Assembly (NCBI GenBank): GCA_036379395.1
Contig: DASVGR010000063.1
Span: forward strand, 1 to 22,824
Direction of reading: 5' to 3'
Length of the DNA stretch: 22,824 bases
DNA from: Oleiagrimonas sp036379395
GTDB lineage: Bacteria; Pseudomonadota; Gammaproteobacteria; Xanthomonadales; Rhodanobacteraceae
Shown: positions 9,093 to 17,295 of the stretch, piece after piece
Position numbering within the stretch: position 1 is the stretch's first letter
Layout of the letters: each line of letters begins with the position of its first letter
Position numbers and translations under genes: made by a program
The notes under the pieces: model-generated
The model's input: the letters and a program-made list of their open reading frames with translations, nothing else
Told to the model about the DNA's origin: nothing
The model's database searches: none

Positions 9093-10097
9093 ATGCTCCG
9101 ACGTTTTTGTCTGCTGTGTGTTTCCTTGCTGGTTCTGCCGCTGGGTGCCTGTGCGTCGTTGCACGCGGCCACGCGGCCGGGGCAGGCGCAATTGATCAAG
9201 CAAGTGGCGGCGGCCACCGGCAAGAGTCCGGTGCATCTGAAGGCGCTGCTGGACGGCGCGCACAAGCAGCAAAGCATCATCGACGCGATGAACCGGCCGG
9301 CCGAGTCCTTGGCGTGGCCGGCCTACCGCAAGATTTTCATGACCCCGGCGCGCATCAATGGCGGCATCGCGTTCTACAACGCGCATCGCGCCCTGCTTGA
9401 CCGCATCAGCGCCGAATACGGCGTGCCGGCGCCGTACCTGATCGCCATCATCGGCGTGGAAACCAACTACGGCCGCGTGACCGGCAAGTACAAGGTGCTC
9501 GATGCGCTGGTGACGCTGGCTTTCTATTACCCGCCGCGCGCGACGTTTTTCCGCAAGGAGCTGAAAACCCTGCTGGAGCTGCCCGACAACAAGCTGGCCG
9601 GCCCGGTCGATTCGCTGCTGGGTTCGTATGCCGGCGCGCAGGGCTGGGGGCAGTTCATGCCGTCGTCGATCAAGGCGTATGCGGTCGATGCCGACCACGA
9701 CGGCCGCATCGACCTGATGGATTCGCTGCCGGACATCCTGGCCAGCGTGGCGAACTACTTCCGCGCGCATGGCTGGACGGCCGGCGCGCCGGTGGCGGTG
9801 CGGGCCAGCGCGGATGCGGCGGCGCATGCGGTCAAGATCAACCACAGCGTGCCGCTGTATCCGGTCGAGCAGTTCGAGGCCTGGGGCTATGCGCCCGCGC
9901 GCCAGGTCAATCCCGGCCAGGCGGCGACGCTGCTGCAGTTGGCGGATGGTGGCGCCAATCTCAATTGGCTGACTTTCCACAATTTTTACGTGATTACGCG
10001 TTACAACCGCAGCCCGATGTACGCGCTGGTGGTGCATCAGCTGGCCAAGGCCATTGCGGCGGGTGTGGATCAAGACAGCGCGCGGGTTGCGCGATGA
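9093..10097 (+). CDS. mltB: Membrane-bound lytic murein transglycosylase B (lipoprotein)
   Basis: Cleaves the glycan backbone of peptidoglycan between MurNAc and GlcNAc, leaving 1,6-anhydroMurNAc ends. The 334-residue protein begins with a lipoprotein signal ending LPLGAC, so C20 should be lipidated and the protein anchored in the outer membrane. The catalytic glutamate is E123 in GVETNYG. GAQGWGQFMPSSIKAYAVD (181-199) and the adjoining EF-hand-like loop (D199, D201, D203, G204, D207, D210) match the Slt35/MltB fold, which binds calcium there. No clear Shine-Dalgarno precedes the ATG, but the signal peptide supports it. The stop overlaps rlpA by four bases. Confidence 0.95.
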   Translation: MLRRFCLLCVSLLVLPLGACASLHAATRPGQAQLIKQVAAATGKSPVHLKALLDGAHKQQSIIDAMNRPAESLAWPAYRKIFMTPARINGGIAFYNAHRALLDRISAEYGVPAPYLIAIIGVETNYGRVTGKYKVLDALVTLAFYYPPRATFFRKELKTLLELPDNKLAGPVDSLLGSYAGAQGWGQFMPSSIKAYAVDADHDGRIDLMDSLPDILASVANYFRAHGWTAGAPVAVRASADAAAHAVKINHSVPLYPVEQFEAWGYAPARQVNPGQAATLLQLADGGANLNWLTFHNFYVITRYNRSPMYALVVHQLAKAIAAGVDQDSARVAR

Positions 10098-11023
10098 GCC
10101 TGCCATGGCGCCTTGCATTGGTGGCGGCAACGAGCGCCTTGCTGGCTGCTTGCGGAACGCACAACGTCAAGGCTGGCAAGAGGCATGTGACGGGTTCGGC
10201 CGGTTCGGGCGCGAGTGGCGCCGCGGCGGCTTCGGCATCGGGCGTGCACGATGACATCCTTCTGCCGCAGGATGAGCGTTACGCGCACAAGCACGATGGC
10301 GGTCCGGGGCGCCCGGCGGTCGACGTCGACAAGTTGCCGGAACCGGTGCCGAAAGTCGAGCCGCGCTCGCGTTACGGCAACAAGTCGCCATATACCGTCA
10401 ACGGCAAGACCTATCACGTGCTGCGTTCGGCCAAGGGGTACGTCGCGCGCGGGCTGGCGTCGTGGTACGGCAACAAGTTCGACGGCTACCTCACCTCCAG
10501 CATGGAACGCTACGACATGTACAAGTTTTCGGCGGCCAGCAAGGTGCTGCCGCTGCCGACATACGCGCGCGTGACCAACTTGTCCAACGGCAAGAGCGTG
10601 ATCGTGCGTGTCAATGACCGCGGGCCGTTCGTCAAGGACCGCATCATCGATCTTTCCTATGCGGCGGCGGTGCGCATCGGCGTGTGGCCCAAGGGCACGG
10701 CCAAAGTGGAAGTGCAGGCGATCGATCCCACTCACCCCGGGGAACTGCCGCCGGCAAGTGCGGTCGGACACTCCGCTGTTGCCGACAACTCCGGTTTTTG
10801 GCTGCAGGTGGGTTCGTTTTCCGACGACGCCAACGCCAGGGATGCCGTGGCGCGTTTGCGTGATGCGCATTTGGGGCCGGTACATGTGTCACGCGTGACA
10901 GTGGGCGGCCGCTCCTTCATGCGCGTGCGGCTGGGGCCGTTGGCCGACGCCGCCGACGTCAAGCGTGTCAGTGCCGCCGCGCGTGCGCTGGGGCTGCCGG
11001 TCTCGCCGGTCAAGGTAGACTAG
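10094..11023 (+). CDS. rlpA: RlpA-family septal lipoprotein (DPBB + SPOR), catalytic His replaced
   Basis: RlpA proteins bind glycan strands lacking stem peptides at the division site, and in Pseudomonas cleave them. The 309-residue protein has a lipoprotein signal ending LLAAC (C20), a low-complexity linker, a double-psi beta-barrel domain at about 117-205 and a C-terminal SPOR domain at about 235-305. E138 and D175 (in VNDRGPF) align with P. aeruginosa E120 and D157. The catalytic histidine, H131 there, should be residue 149, and here it is serine (AASK in place of AAHK). The protein may bind but not cut glycan. The start is fixed by the ATGA overlap with mltB. Confidence 0.93.
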   Translation: MSLPWRLALVAATSALLAACGTHNVKAGKRHVTGSAGSGASGAAAASASGVHDDILLPQDERYAHKHDGGPGRPAVDVDKLPEPVPKVEPRSRYGNKSPYTVNGKTYHVLRSAKGYVARGLASWYGNKFDGYLTSSMERYDMYKFSAASKVLPLPTYARVTNLSNGKSVIVRVNDRGPFVKDRIIDLSYAAAVRIGVWPKGTAKVEVQAIDPTHPGELPPASAVGHSAVADNSGFWLQVGSFSDDANARDAVARLRDAHLGPVHVSRVTVGGRSFMRVRLGPLADAADVKRVSAAARALGLPVSPVKVD

Positions 11024-11082
11024 GAACCTGGTCCCCGTGTTGTCGTGGATCGCGTCTTGATTATTTGTTTTGTGGACAGCCA

Positions 11083-12363
11083 ATGATGAAATTCCGTCGT
11101 CGCCGGGCTTGGGTGGGCGTTGCCGCCGCCGTGGCCAGTCTTGTCATGGGGGCCGCATTTGCTGCCCAGTCAACGCCGCAACCGGCTCCGCCGCCGTTGC
11201 CTGCGCCGAGCGTGCCGGCCATTCCGGTGCCGCCGCCACCGCAGTTCAAGGCCGCCAGCTGGGTGCTGATGGACTACCAGACCGGTCGCATTCTGGTCAG
11301 CCATGAGCCCGATCTGCATCGGCAGCCGGCGTCGATGACCAAGATGATGACCGCCTACGTGGTGTCGGCCGAGATTGCGGCCGGCAAGATCCACTGGGAC
11401 GACATGGTCTACATCAGCACCGAGGCCTGGAAGAAAGGCGGTGCGGGTACCGACGGCTCGACGATGTTCCTCAAGGTGCATTCGAAGGTGTCGGTCAAGA
11501 ACCTCATGTACGGCTTGCTGATTCCGTCGGGCAACGATGCGGCCATTGCGCTGGCGCAGCACACGGCGGGCACCACGCAAGGCTTCGTGGCGCTGATGAA
11601 CGCCTATGCCAAGCGCCTGGGCATGAGCAATACGCACTATGTGGATGTCAATGGTTATCCGATTGACGACCACTACTCGTCCGCCCGTGACACGGCGGTC
11701 CTGGCGCGGGCCCTGATCCACGATTTTCCGCAAACCTACAAGATCGCTTCGATCAAGAAGTTCACCTGGAACGGCATCACCCAATACAACTACAACACCT
11801 TGTTGTGGCAAGACCCCAGCGTGGACGGCGTCAAGACCGGACATTCGTCGGGCGCGGGTTACTGCCTGACCGCCTCGGCCATCCGCAACGGCCAGCGCCT
11901 GATTGCCGTGGTCATGGGGGCGCCGAACGCCAAGGCGCGTTCCGACGATGACGAGGCGTTGCTCAACTACGGCTTCCGCTTTTTCGAGACGCATCGGCTG
12001 TTCAAGGCCGGGCAGACGCTGGCCAACCCGCGCCTGTGGAAGGGGCAGATCGACCATCTGCCGATCGGACTGTCCAGCGATCTGTCACTGACGGTCAAAC
12101 GCGGTGATTATTCCAAGCTCAAGGCCAGCATCGACATTCCGGCCACGTTGATCGCGCCGTTCAAGAAGGGCCAGAAAGTCGGCACGTTGACGGTGTCGCT
12201 CAACGGCAAGGCGCTTTTGACCGAGCCGGTCGTGGCCCTGGCCGATGCGCCGGAAGCCGGTTTCTTCTCGCGCCTGTGGGACACCATCATGCTGTGGTTC
12301 TACGGCAACAAGGGCAGCTCGCAGACGGCTGTCAGCCCGGCCCGGACGAAGGCGGCCGCATGA
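11083..12363 (+). CDS. dacA: D-alanyl-D-alanine carboxypeptidase (PBP5/6 type)
   Basis: Periplasmic low-molecular-weight penicillin-binding protein that removes the terminal D-Ala from peptidoglycan stem pentapeptides. It has 426 residues, against 403 in E. coli PBP5. A signal peptide covers about residues 1-28, followed by an unusual Pro-rich linker at about 32-53. The active-site motifs are complete: S84-M-T-K87, S149-G-N151 and K251-T-G253. After the second, beta-rich domain, the C-terminal amphipathic segment around FSRLWDTIMLWFYG matches the PBP5 membrane anchor. Two adjacent ATGs (11083, 11086) are possible starts. The stop overlaps ybeD by four bases. Confidence 0.96.
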   Translation: MMKFRRRRAWVGVAAAVASLVMGAAFAAQSTPQPAPPPLPAPSVPAIPVPPPPQFKAASWVLMDYQTGRILVSHEPDLHRQPASMTKMMTAYVVSAEIAAGKIHWDDMVYISTEAWKKGGAGTDGSTMFLKVHSKVSVKNLMYGLLIPSGNDAAIALAQHTAGTTQGFVALMNAYAKRLGMSNTHYVDVNGYPIDDHYSSARDTAVLARALIHDFPQTYKIASIKKFTWNGITQYNYNTLLWQDPSVDGVKTGHSSGAGYCLTASAIRNGQRLIAVVMGAPNAKARSDDDEALLNYGFRFFETHRLFKAGQTLANPRLWKGQIDHLPIGLSSDLSLTVKRGDYSKLKASIDIPATLIAPFKKGQKVGTLTVSLNGKALLTEPVVALADAPEAGFFSRLWDTIMLWFYGNKGSSQTAVSPARTKAAA

Positions 12364-12644
12364 CGACCAAGGCCGGCAAGGGCGACGGGGAGCGCGGTTT
12401 CCAGTTCCCCGGTCGATTCGAAATCACCGCCGTGGGTGATGCCACGGCGGATTTGCGCGCACGCGTGCCGCAATTGCTGGAAAGTGCCGGCGTGACGGTG
12501 CTGCACGAAACCGTCAGCCACCGGCATTCCAGTGGCGGCAAGTACATTTCGGTGACGGTCAGCTTCGAATGTCCCACGCGTGAGGCCTACGAGGCGGCGC
12601 ATCGGGTGCTGCGCGCCGAGGCGGCCGTGCATTACACCTTGTAA
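12360..12644 (+). CDS. ybeD: YbeD-like DUF493 protein
   Basis: A 94-residue cytoplasmic protein of the YbeD/DUF493 family, a small ACT-like alpha-beta fold of unknown function. Recognisable features are FPGRFEITAVG near the N-terminus, the HSSGGKYISVTV strand and the closing VLRAEAAVHYTL. The start at 12360 is set by the ATGA overlap with dacA and by AAGG (12349-12352) 7 bases upstream. Its place between dacA and lipB is the same as in E. coli, and that conserved linkage is the strongest hint that it is linked to lipoate or envelope metabolism. Confidence 0.92.
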   Translation: MTTKAGKGDGERGFQFPGRFEITAVGDATADLRARVPQLLESAGVTVLHETVSHRHSSGGKYISVTVSFECPTREAYEAAHRVLRAEAAVHYTL

Positions 12645-12704
12645 TTGCGCCCCGCCTGTCTGCATCATGGTCAATCTTTCAGCGTTGCAGGAGCAGTCAA
12701 AGCG

Positions 12705-13388
12705 ATGTCCCGTGTGTTGAATGTGCGGCAATTGGGGCGCCAGCCCTACCTGCCGACGTGGCACGCCATGCAGGCGTTCACCGATCGGCGTGATGACGAC
12801 ACCGAGGACGAGTTGTGGCTGCTTGAGCATGACCCGGTGTTCACCCTGGGCCAGGCCGGCAAACCCGAGCACGTGCTGGCGCCGGGTGACATTCCGGTCA
12901 TCCACGTCGATCGCGGCGGCCAGGTGACCTATCACGGGCCGGGCCAGATCGTGGCCTATCCGTTGCTCAACCTGCGCCGGCTGCACGTGGGCGTGCGCGA
13001 CATGGTGCATCGCATCGAGCAGTCCATCATCGACACGCTGGCGCATTGGGACATCCGCGCCGTGCGCCACGAAGGCGCGCCTGGCGTGTATGTCGACGAC
13101 GCCAAGATCGCGGCGTTGGGTCTGCGCGTGCGCCGCGGCTGCACGTTCCACGGACTGGCTTTCAATGTGGCGATGGATCTTGAGCCGTTCCAGCGCATCA
13201 ATCCGTGTGGCTATGCCGGGCTCAAGTGCACCCAGGTCGTCGATCTGGGCGGGCCGGCGCAACTGGCCACCGTGGGCGATGTCCTGGTGCGGGAGTTTGC
13301 CCACCAGTTCGAGTTGACGCCCCGTTTGGCCGCGCCGGTCGTTCCCGTCCTGCCGGCTGCGGGGGCAGTCCCGGATACGGCTGCGTGA
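12705..13388 (+). CDS. lipB: Octanoyl-ACP:protein octanoyltransferase LipB
   Basis: Transfers octanoate from acyl carrier protein to the lipoyl domains of 2-oxoacid dehydrogenases and the glycine cleavage H protein, the first step of lipoate synthesis. Of 227 residues, the hallmark RGGQVTYHGPGQ lies at 70-81. The catalytic pair is K134 (in DAKIAALG) and C168 (in NPCGYAG), with CTFHGLAFNV at 146-155. The ATG at 12705 has AGGAG (12689-12693) 11 bases upstream. The last 20 or so residues form a Pro/Ala-rich tail beyond the usual end. lipA, the usual partner, does not follow; prc does. Confidence 0.96.
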   Translation: MSRVLNVRQLGRQPYLPTWHAMQAFTDRRDDDTEDELWLLEHDPVFTLGQAGKPEHVLAPGDIPVIHVDRGGQVTYHGPGQIVAYPLLNLRRLHVGVRDMVHRIEQSIIDTLAHWDIRAVRHEGAPGVYVDDAKIAALGLRVRRGCTFHGLAFNVAMDLEPFQRINPCGYAGLKCTQVVDLGGPAQLATVGDVLVREFAHQFELTPRLAAPVVPVLPAAGAVPDTAA

Positions 13389-13500
13389 CGGCATCGCTGC
13401 ACCCGCAAGTGCTTCTTTTTCGCTCCGGCGTGCCCGTGGGCGCGTTACCCGTTACATTCAGACGCTGGCCCGTGGCGGGTTTTGCGTCGAGGTTTTCTGC

Positions 13501-15849
13501 ATGAAATTTTCCTTTGCTTGCGTCGCCCTTGCGGGCTTGTTGGCTTTTGGTGCGCAGGCCGCGCCGCCCAAGGCTGCGCCAGCCGCGTCCGCAAGCACGG
13601 CGGCGGCCTCGTCGACCTTTGTGCCGCCCAAACCGATCGTGCTCAAACCCACGGCGATCGAATCCGAGGCGGCGCAATTGTCGGCACGTTTCCTGACGCG
13701 TTTCCATTACGACGCGCAGCCGCTCGACAACGCCATGAGCGAGAAGATCTTCAAGGCGTACTTCAAGGCGCTGGACGGCAACCACATGTTCTTCACGCAG
13801 CAGGACGTGGACAAGTTCGCGCCGCTGCGCACGCGTCTGGATGATGCGATCTGGAACCGTGACCTGTCCGGTCCGTATGCCATCTTCAACCTGTATATCC
13901 AGCGTGTCATCGGCCGCTTCGAATACGCGCGCAACCTGGTCAACCACCACACGTTCGATTTCAACAAGGACGAGAGCTTCCAGCTGGATCGCACCAAGTC
14001 CGCCTGGCCGGCCAACATGCAGGCGCTGGACGTGCTGTGGACCAAGCGCGTCAAGAACGACTGGCTGCGCCTGAAGCTGGCCGGCAAGAAGCCGGCCGAG
14101 ATCCGCAAGCTGCTGGACAAGCGCTACGAGGGCTACATCGACCGCATCCAGCAGCTGGACAGCCAGGACGTGTTCCAGACGTTCATGGACACGGCCGCGT
14201 TGACGACCGATCCGCACACCGATTACTTCGGTCCGCGTCGCGCGGAAGACTTCGCCATTGCCATGAAGTTGTCGCTGGAAGGCATCGGCGCGGTGTTGCA
14301 GGAAAACAACGACTACACGCAGATCCGCAGCCTGGTGGCCGGCGGTCCGGCCAAGAAATCCGGCCAGCTGCACGTGGGTGACCGCATCGTCGGTGTGGCC
14401 CAGGGCAAAGACGGCAAGATGGTCAACATCGTCGGCTGGCGCCTGGATGACGTGGTGCAGAAGATCCGCGGCAAGAAGGGCACCGAAGTCCGCCTGGAAA
14501 TCATTCCGGCCAAGGCGGGCCTGGACGGCAAGCACGTGGAAGTGACGCTGATCCGTGCCAAGGTGACGATCGCGCAGAGCGCGGCCAAGAAAAAGATCAT
14601 CAAGGTGACCGAAGGCGGCAAGACGCATCTCATCGGCGTGATCGAATTGCCCTCGTTCTACGAGGATTTCGCCGCCCGCAGCGCGGGTGATCCCGATTAC
14701 AAGAGCGCCTCGCGCGACGTCGCCAAGCTGCTGCGCGAGCTCAAGAAGGCGGGTGTCTCCGGCGTCATCGTCGACCTGCGCAACAACGGCGGCGGTTCGC
14801 TGTCCGAAGCGGTCAAGCTGACCGGCCTGTTCATCAACAAGGGGCCGGTGGTGCAGGTGCGCCAGAGCGACGGCAGCGTGGAGGTCGATTCGGACACCGA
14901 CGCGGGCATGGTCTGGGCCGGGCCGCTGGCGGTGCTGGTCAACCGCGGCACGGCGTCGGCGTCGGAAATCTTCACCGCGGCGATCAAGGATTACGGCCGT
15001 GGCATCGTCATCGGCGAGCCGACGTTCGGCAAGGGCACGGTGCAGAACCTCATCAATCTGGACCGCTTCGGCAGCAATCCGAACCCCAACAAGCCGACCT
15101 ACGGCGAGTTGAAGATGACGATCGCCAAGTTCTTCCGCATCACCGGTGGCTCGACGCAGCTGCGCGGCGTGACGCCGGACATCGCGTTCCCCAAGAACGG
15201 CGATGACAAGGATTTCGGCGAAGACACGTACGACAACGCGCTGCCGTGGACGCACATCAAGCCATCGGACTACCAGACAGTGGCCAATCTCAAGCCGCTG
15301 ATCCCGCTGCTGGAGAAGGACCATCTGGCACGCACGGCCAAGGCGCCGGCGTGGCAGCTGCTGCTGGACGAGCTGGCCGAGTACCGCAAGAACCGCGCCG
15401 ACACGACGGTGTCGCTCGATTACGCCAAGCGCGAGGCGCGGCGCAAGCAGTTCGAAGCGTTGCAGAAGTCGTTCAACGCGCGGCACAAGACCATCGACGG
15501 CGACCATCACGACGACGTGCAGGTCGAGATGGACGATGGCTTGCAGCCGGACGAGCGCAGCCTGAAAAAGTCGCTCAAGAAGGAAAAGCAGGACGACACG
15601 TCCGATGACGTGATGCTGGACGAGGCGGCCAACATCCTGGCCGACGAGATCAATCGCATCGACGCCAATCGCCAGCTTGCCGCCGAAGCGTTGCCGTACG
15701 GCGGCAAGTACACGCCAGGCTTCGGCTTGCCGGCGCTCAAGGCCATGGTCGGCACCGAGCCGGTGGCAAGTGCCGGACCGGCCCGGTCCGCCTCGGTCAA
15801 GCCCGCGGCCAAACCGGTTGCCAAGAAGGCCGCCGGGGCAAAGCACTGA
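13501..15849 (+). CDS. prc: Carboxy-terminal (tail-specific) protease Prc
   Basis: Periplasmic S41 protease that degrades proteins with nonpolar C-termini, including ssrA-tagged ones, and trims envelope proteins such as lytic enzymes and PBP3. It starts with a signal peptide (about 1-20). The PDZ region covers about 255-350, and the catalytic core carries S486 (NRGTASASE), D497 and K511 (FGKGTVQN), with the same S-K spacing of 25 as in E. coli Tsp. It has 782 residues against 682 in E. coli; the excess is mostly C-terminal and ends in a Lys/Ala/Pro-rich tail of about 25 residues. GAGG (13489-13492) precedes the ATG by 8 bases. It is followed by a perfect hairpin terminator. Confidence 0.96.
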   Translation: MKFSFACVALAGLLAFGAQAAPPKAAPAASASTAAASSTFVPPKPIVLKPTAIESEAAQLSARFLTRFHYDAQPLDNAMSEKIFKAYFKALDGNHMFFTQQDVDKFAPLRTRLDDAIWNRDLSGPYAIFNLYIQRVIGRFEYARNLVNHHTFDFNKDESFQLDRTKSAWPANMQALDVLWTKRVKNDWLRLKLAGKKPAEIRKLLDKRYEGYIDRIQQLDSQDVFQTFMDTAALTTDPHTDYFGPRRAEDFAIAMKLSLEGIGAVLQENNDYTQIRSLVAGGPAKKSGQLHVGDRIVGVAQGKDGKMVNIVGWRLDDVVQKIRGKKGTEVRLEIIPAKAGLDGKHVEVTLIRAKVTIAQSAAKKKIIKVTEGGKTHLIGVIELPSFYEDFAARSAGDPDYKSASRDVAKLLRELKKAGVSGVIVDLRNNGGGSLSEAVKLTGLFINKGPVVQVRQSDGSVEVDSDTDAGMVWAGPLAVLVNRGTASASEIFTAAIKDYGRGIVIGEPTFGKGTVQNLINLDRFGSNPNPNKPTYGELKMTIAKFFRITGGSTQLRGVTPDIAFPKNGDDKDFGEDTYDNALPWTHIKPSDYQTVANLKPLIPLLEKDHLARTAKAPAWQLLLDELAEYRKNRADTTVSLDYAKREARRKQFEALQKSFNARHKTIDGDHHDDVQVEMDDGLQPDERSLKKSLKKEKQDDTSDDVMLDEAANILADEINRIDANRQLAAEALPYGGKYTPGFGLPALKAMVGTEPVASAGPARSASVKPAAKPVAKKAAGAKH

Positions 15850-15891
15850 TCCGGCAACGGATGCGGCGCCGGCCTGTTGTCCGGCATGCAG

Positions 15892-15929
15892 ATGCAAGAA
15901 GGGCGCGATCACTCGCGCCCTTCTTGCAT
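15892..15929. terminator. Bidirectional terminator hairpin between convergent genes
   Basis: ATGCAAGAAGGGCGCGA (15892-15908) and TCGCGCCCTTCTTGCAT (15913-15929) are perfect complements, a 17-bp stem with a TCAC tetraloop. It sits between the convergent prc and the LysM-protein gene and can serve both. The T-run is within the stem rather than after it, which is less typical, but stem strength and position argue for termination. Confidence 0.8.
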
Positions 15930-15951
15930 TTCGGGGTGTCGGAAACAGTGC

Positions 15952-17145
15952 TCAGTGTTGTCCGACGACCAGCCGTTGACCTTTGTGGATGGTGTCATCC
16001 TTGAGGTGGTTCCAGGCGCGCAACTGGTCGGCGCTGACGCCGTGCGCCTTGGCAATGGAGGCGAGCGTATCCTGGCTGCGCGCCGTGTACCACGTGACGC
16101 CGGACTTGGCGGCCGCCGCGTCGGCCTGGCGCTGGGCCAGCATGCGCTGATAGGCGCGCGAGGTGCGCTCGGACGTCGGGGCGACGGCGACGCGTGAGGC
16201 GTACGTCGCGCCCGGAGCGGCGACCGGACCATTCATCGGCTTCGGCTGACCCTTGATCTCGGCCGCGATGGAAGCGATGCGTGCGGGCAGATGTCCGGCC
16301 AGCGCCGGTGCCTCGGCATACGGCACCAGATGGTGCCGGCGCATCGCGGCCTCGACCTTGGCATTGCCGGCAAAAGCCACGAACTGGCTGATGCGCTGGG
16401 CCTTGGCGGCATCGCTGCCGGCCGGACGTGTGACCAGGTACAGCGGCGTGTACAGCGGATAGCTGCCGTTGGCCACGTTGGCGACGCTGGGCTGGATGCC
16501 GTCGATGCTGAGCATCTTGAGCTTGCGGTTGCCGTAAACGTTGGACAGCGTGGTCACGCCGATAGCCTGCGGATCCAGCTCCACCGCGCTCTGCAGCGCT
16601 TCGACGGTCAAATACAGGCGCGGTGCGGCCACCGGCTGGTTGCCGCGTCCGAACAGCAGCTGGCGCAGCGAGAACTCGATGCCGGCCGTGGGGCTGGCGT
16701 CGGCGAACACGTGCATGGGCAGGGCGCTGCCGCCAACCTGGCTCCAGTTGTGCAGCAGGCCGTAATAAATGTCGTGCAGCTGCTTGAGCGAGAGGTTGTC
16801 CACCGGGTTGTGCCGGTTGGTGATGATGACCAGCGCATCCCATGCCACCGGCGTGAACACGAGTTTGGCTTCATCGGGCCGGCGTGCGGCGCGACCGCGC
16901 ACGGAGCCGGCGATGTCGGCCGTGTCATGGGCGACGGCGTCGATGCCCGAAACGGTATTGAACGGCTGCAGGACCAGACGCGGATGCCCGGCACGATGCC
17001 AGGCCTTGGCCATGTCGTTGACAAAGGCGTGCGCACTGGTGGTGTCACCGCGCCAGACCAGTGGCGGTGGCGCGGCCACGCTGGCGGCGGTGCCGGCCAG
17101 GCACAGGAGGGCGGTGACAAGAACGTGGCGGAATCGAAAAATCAT
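15952..17145 (-). CDS. PstS-like periplasmic binding protein with C-terminal LysM domain
   Basis: A secreted 397-residue protein with a signal peptide at about 1-25. A type-2 periplasmic-binding domain of the PstS-like group follows (about 29-275): FTPVAWDALVIITN, the N-P-V-x-N-L-S-L-K-Q-L-x-D-I-Y-x-G segment and NGSYPLYTPLYLV are typical of phosphate-binding proteins. A charged linker leads to a single LysM motif at about 350-394. LysM binds peptidoglycan, so the protein may be held at the wall. No pstCAB transporter genes adjoin, so transport is doubtful. ATG 17143-17145 is preferred; GGAA is only 3 bases upstream, and an upstream TTG at 17152-17154 is a less likely start. It may be co-transcribed with degQ. 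Confidence 0.83.
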   Translation of the reverse strand: MIFRFRHVLVTALLCLAGTAASVAAPPPLVWRGDTTSAHAFVNDMAKAWHRAGHPRLVLQPFNTVSGIDAVAHDTADIAGSVRGRAARRPDEAKLVFTPVAWDALVIITNRHNPVDNLSLKQLHDIYYGLLHNWSQVGGSALPMHVFADASPTAGIEFSLRQLLFGRGNQPVAAPRLYLTVEALQSAVELDPQAIGVTTLSNVYGNRKLKMLSIDGIQPSVANVANGSYPLYTPLYLVTRPAGSDAAKAQRISQFVAFAGNAKVEAAMRRHHLVPYAEAPALAGHLPARIASIAAEIKGQPKPMNGPVAAPGATYASRVAVAPTSERTSRAYQRMLAQRQADAAAAKSGVTWYTARSQDTLASIAKAHGVSADQLRAWNHLKDDTIHKGQRLVVGQH

Positions 17146-17250
17146 GGCTTCCAAGCGGTTATGGCAAAGTGACGGCGGGCGTCTGCCGCCGATTATGCCT
17201 TGCTTGACAGGCCCGGCTTGCCGACCTCGTCACGTCGTGTTCATGGAAAC

Positions 17251-17286
17251 GCCGCCTTGCCAGGCCGCATGGGCAGACAAGGCGGC
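17251..17286 (-). terminator. Hairpin downstream of degQ
   Basis: GCCGCCTTG (17251-17259) and CAAGGCGGC (17278-17286) are perfect complements around an 18-base loop, 10 bases beyond the degQ stop. No T-run follows on the minus strand, so it may only partly separate degQ from the downstream LysM-protein gene. Confidence 0.4.
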
Positions 17287-17295
17287 GCGCCATTG

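Noticed and set aside
11065..11082. TTG start for dacA six codons upstream of the ATG
   Set aside because: The ATG at 11083 gives a normal signal peptide with a basic start; the TTG adds nothing recognisable and has no better ribosome site.
13222..15912. Minus-strand open frame of 896 codons opposite lipB-prc
   Set aside because: It spans two well-supported genes on the other strand and has no recognisable domain, so it is a GC-driven shadow frame.
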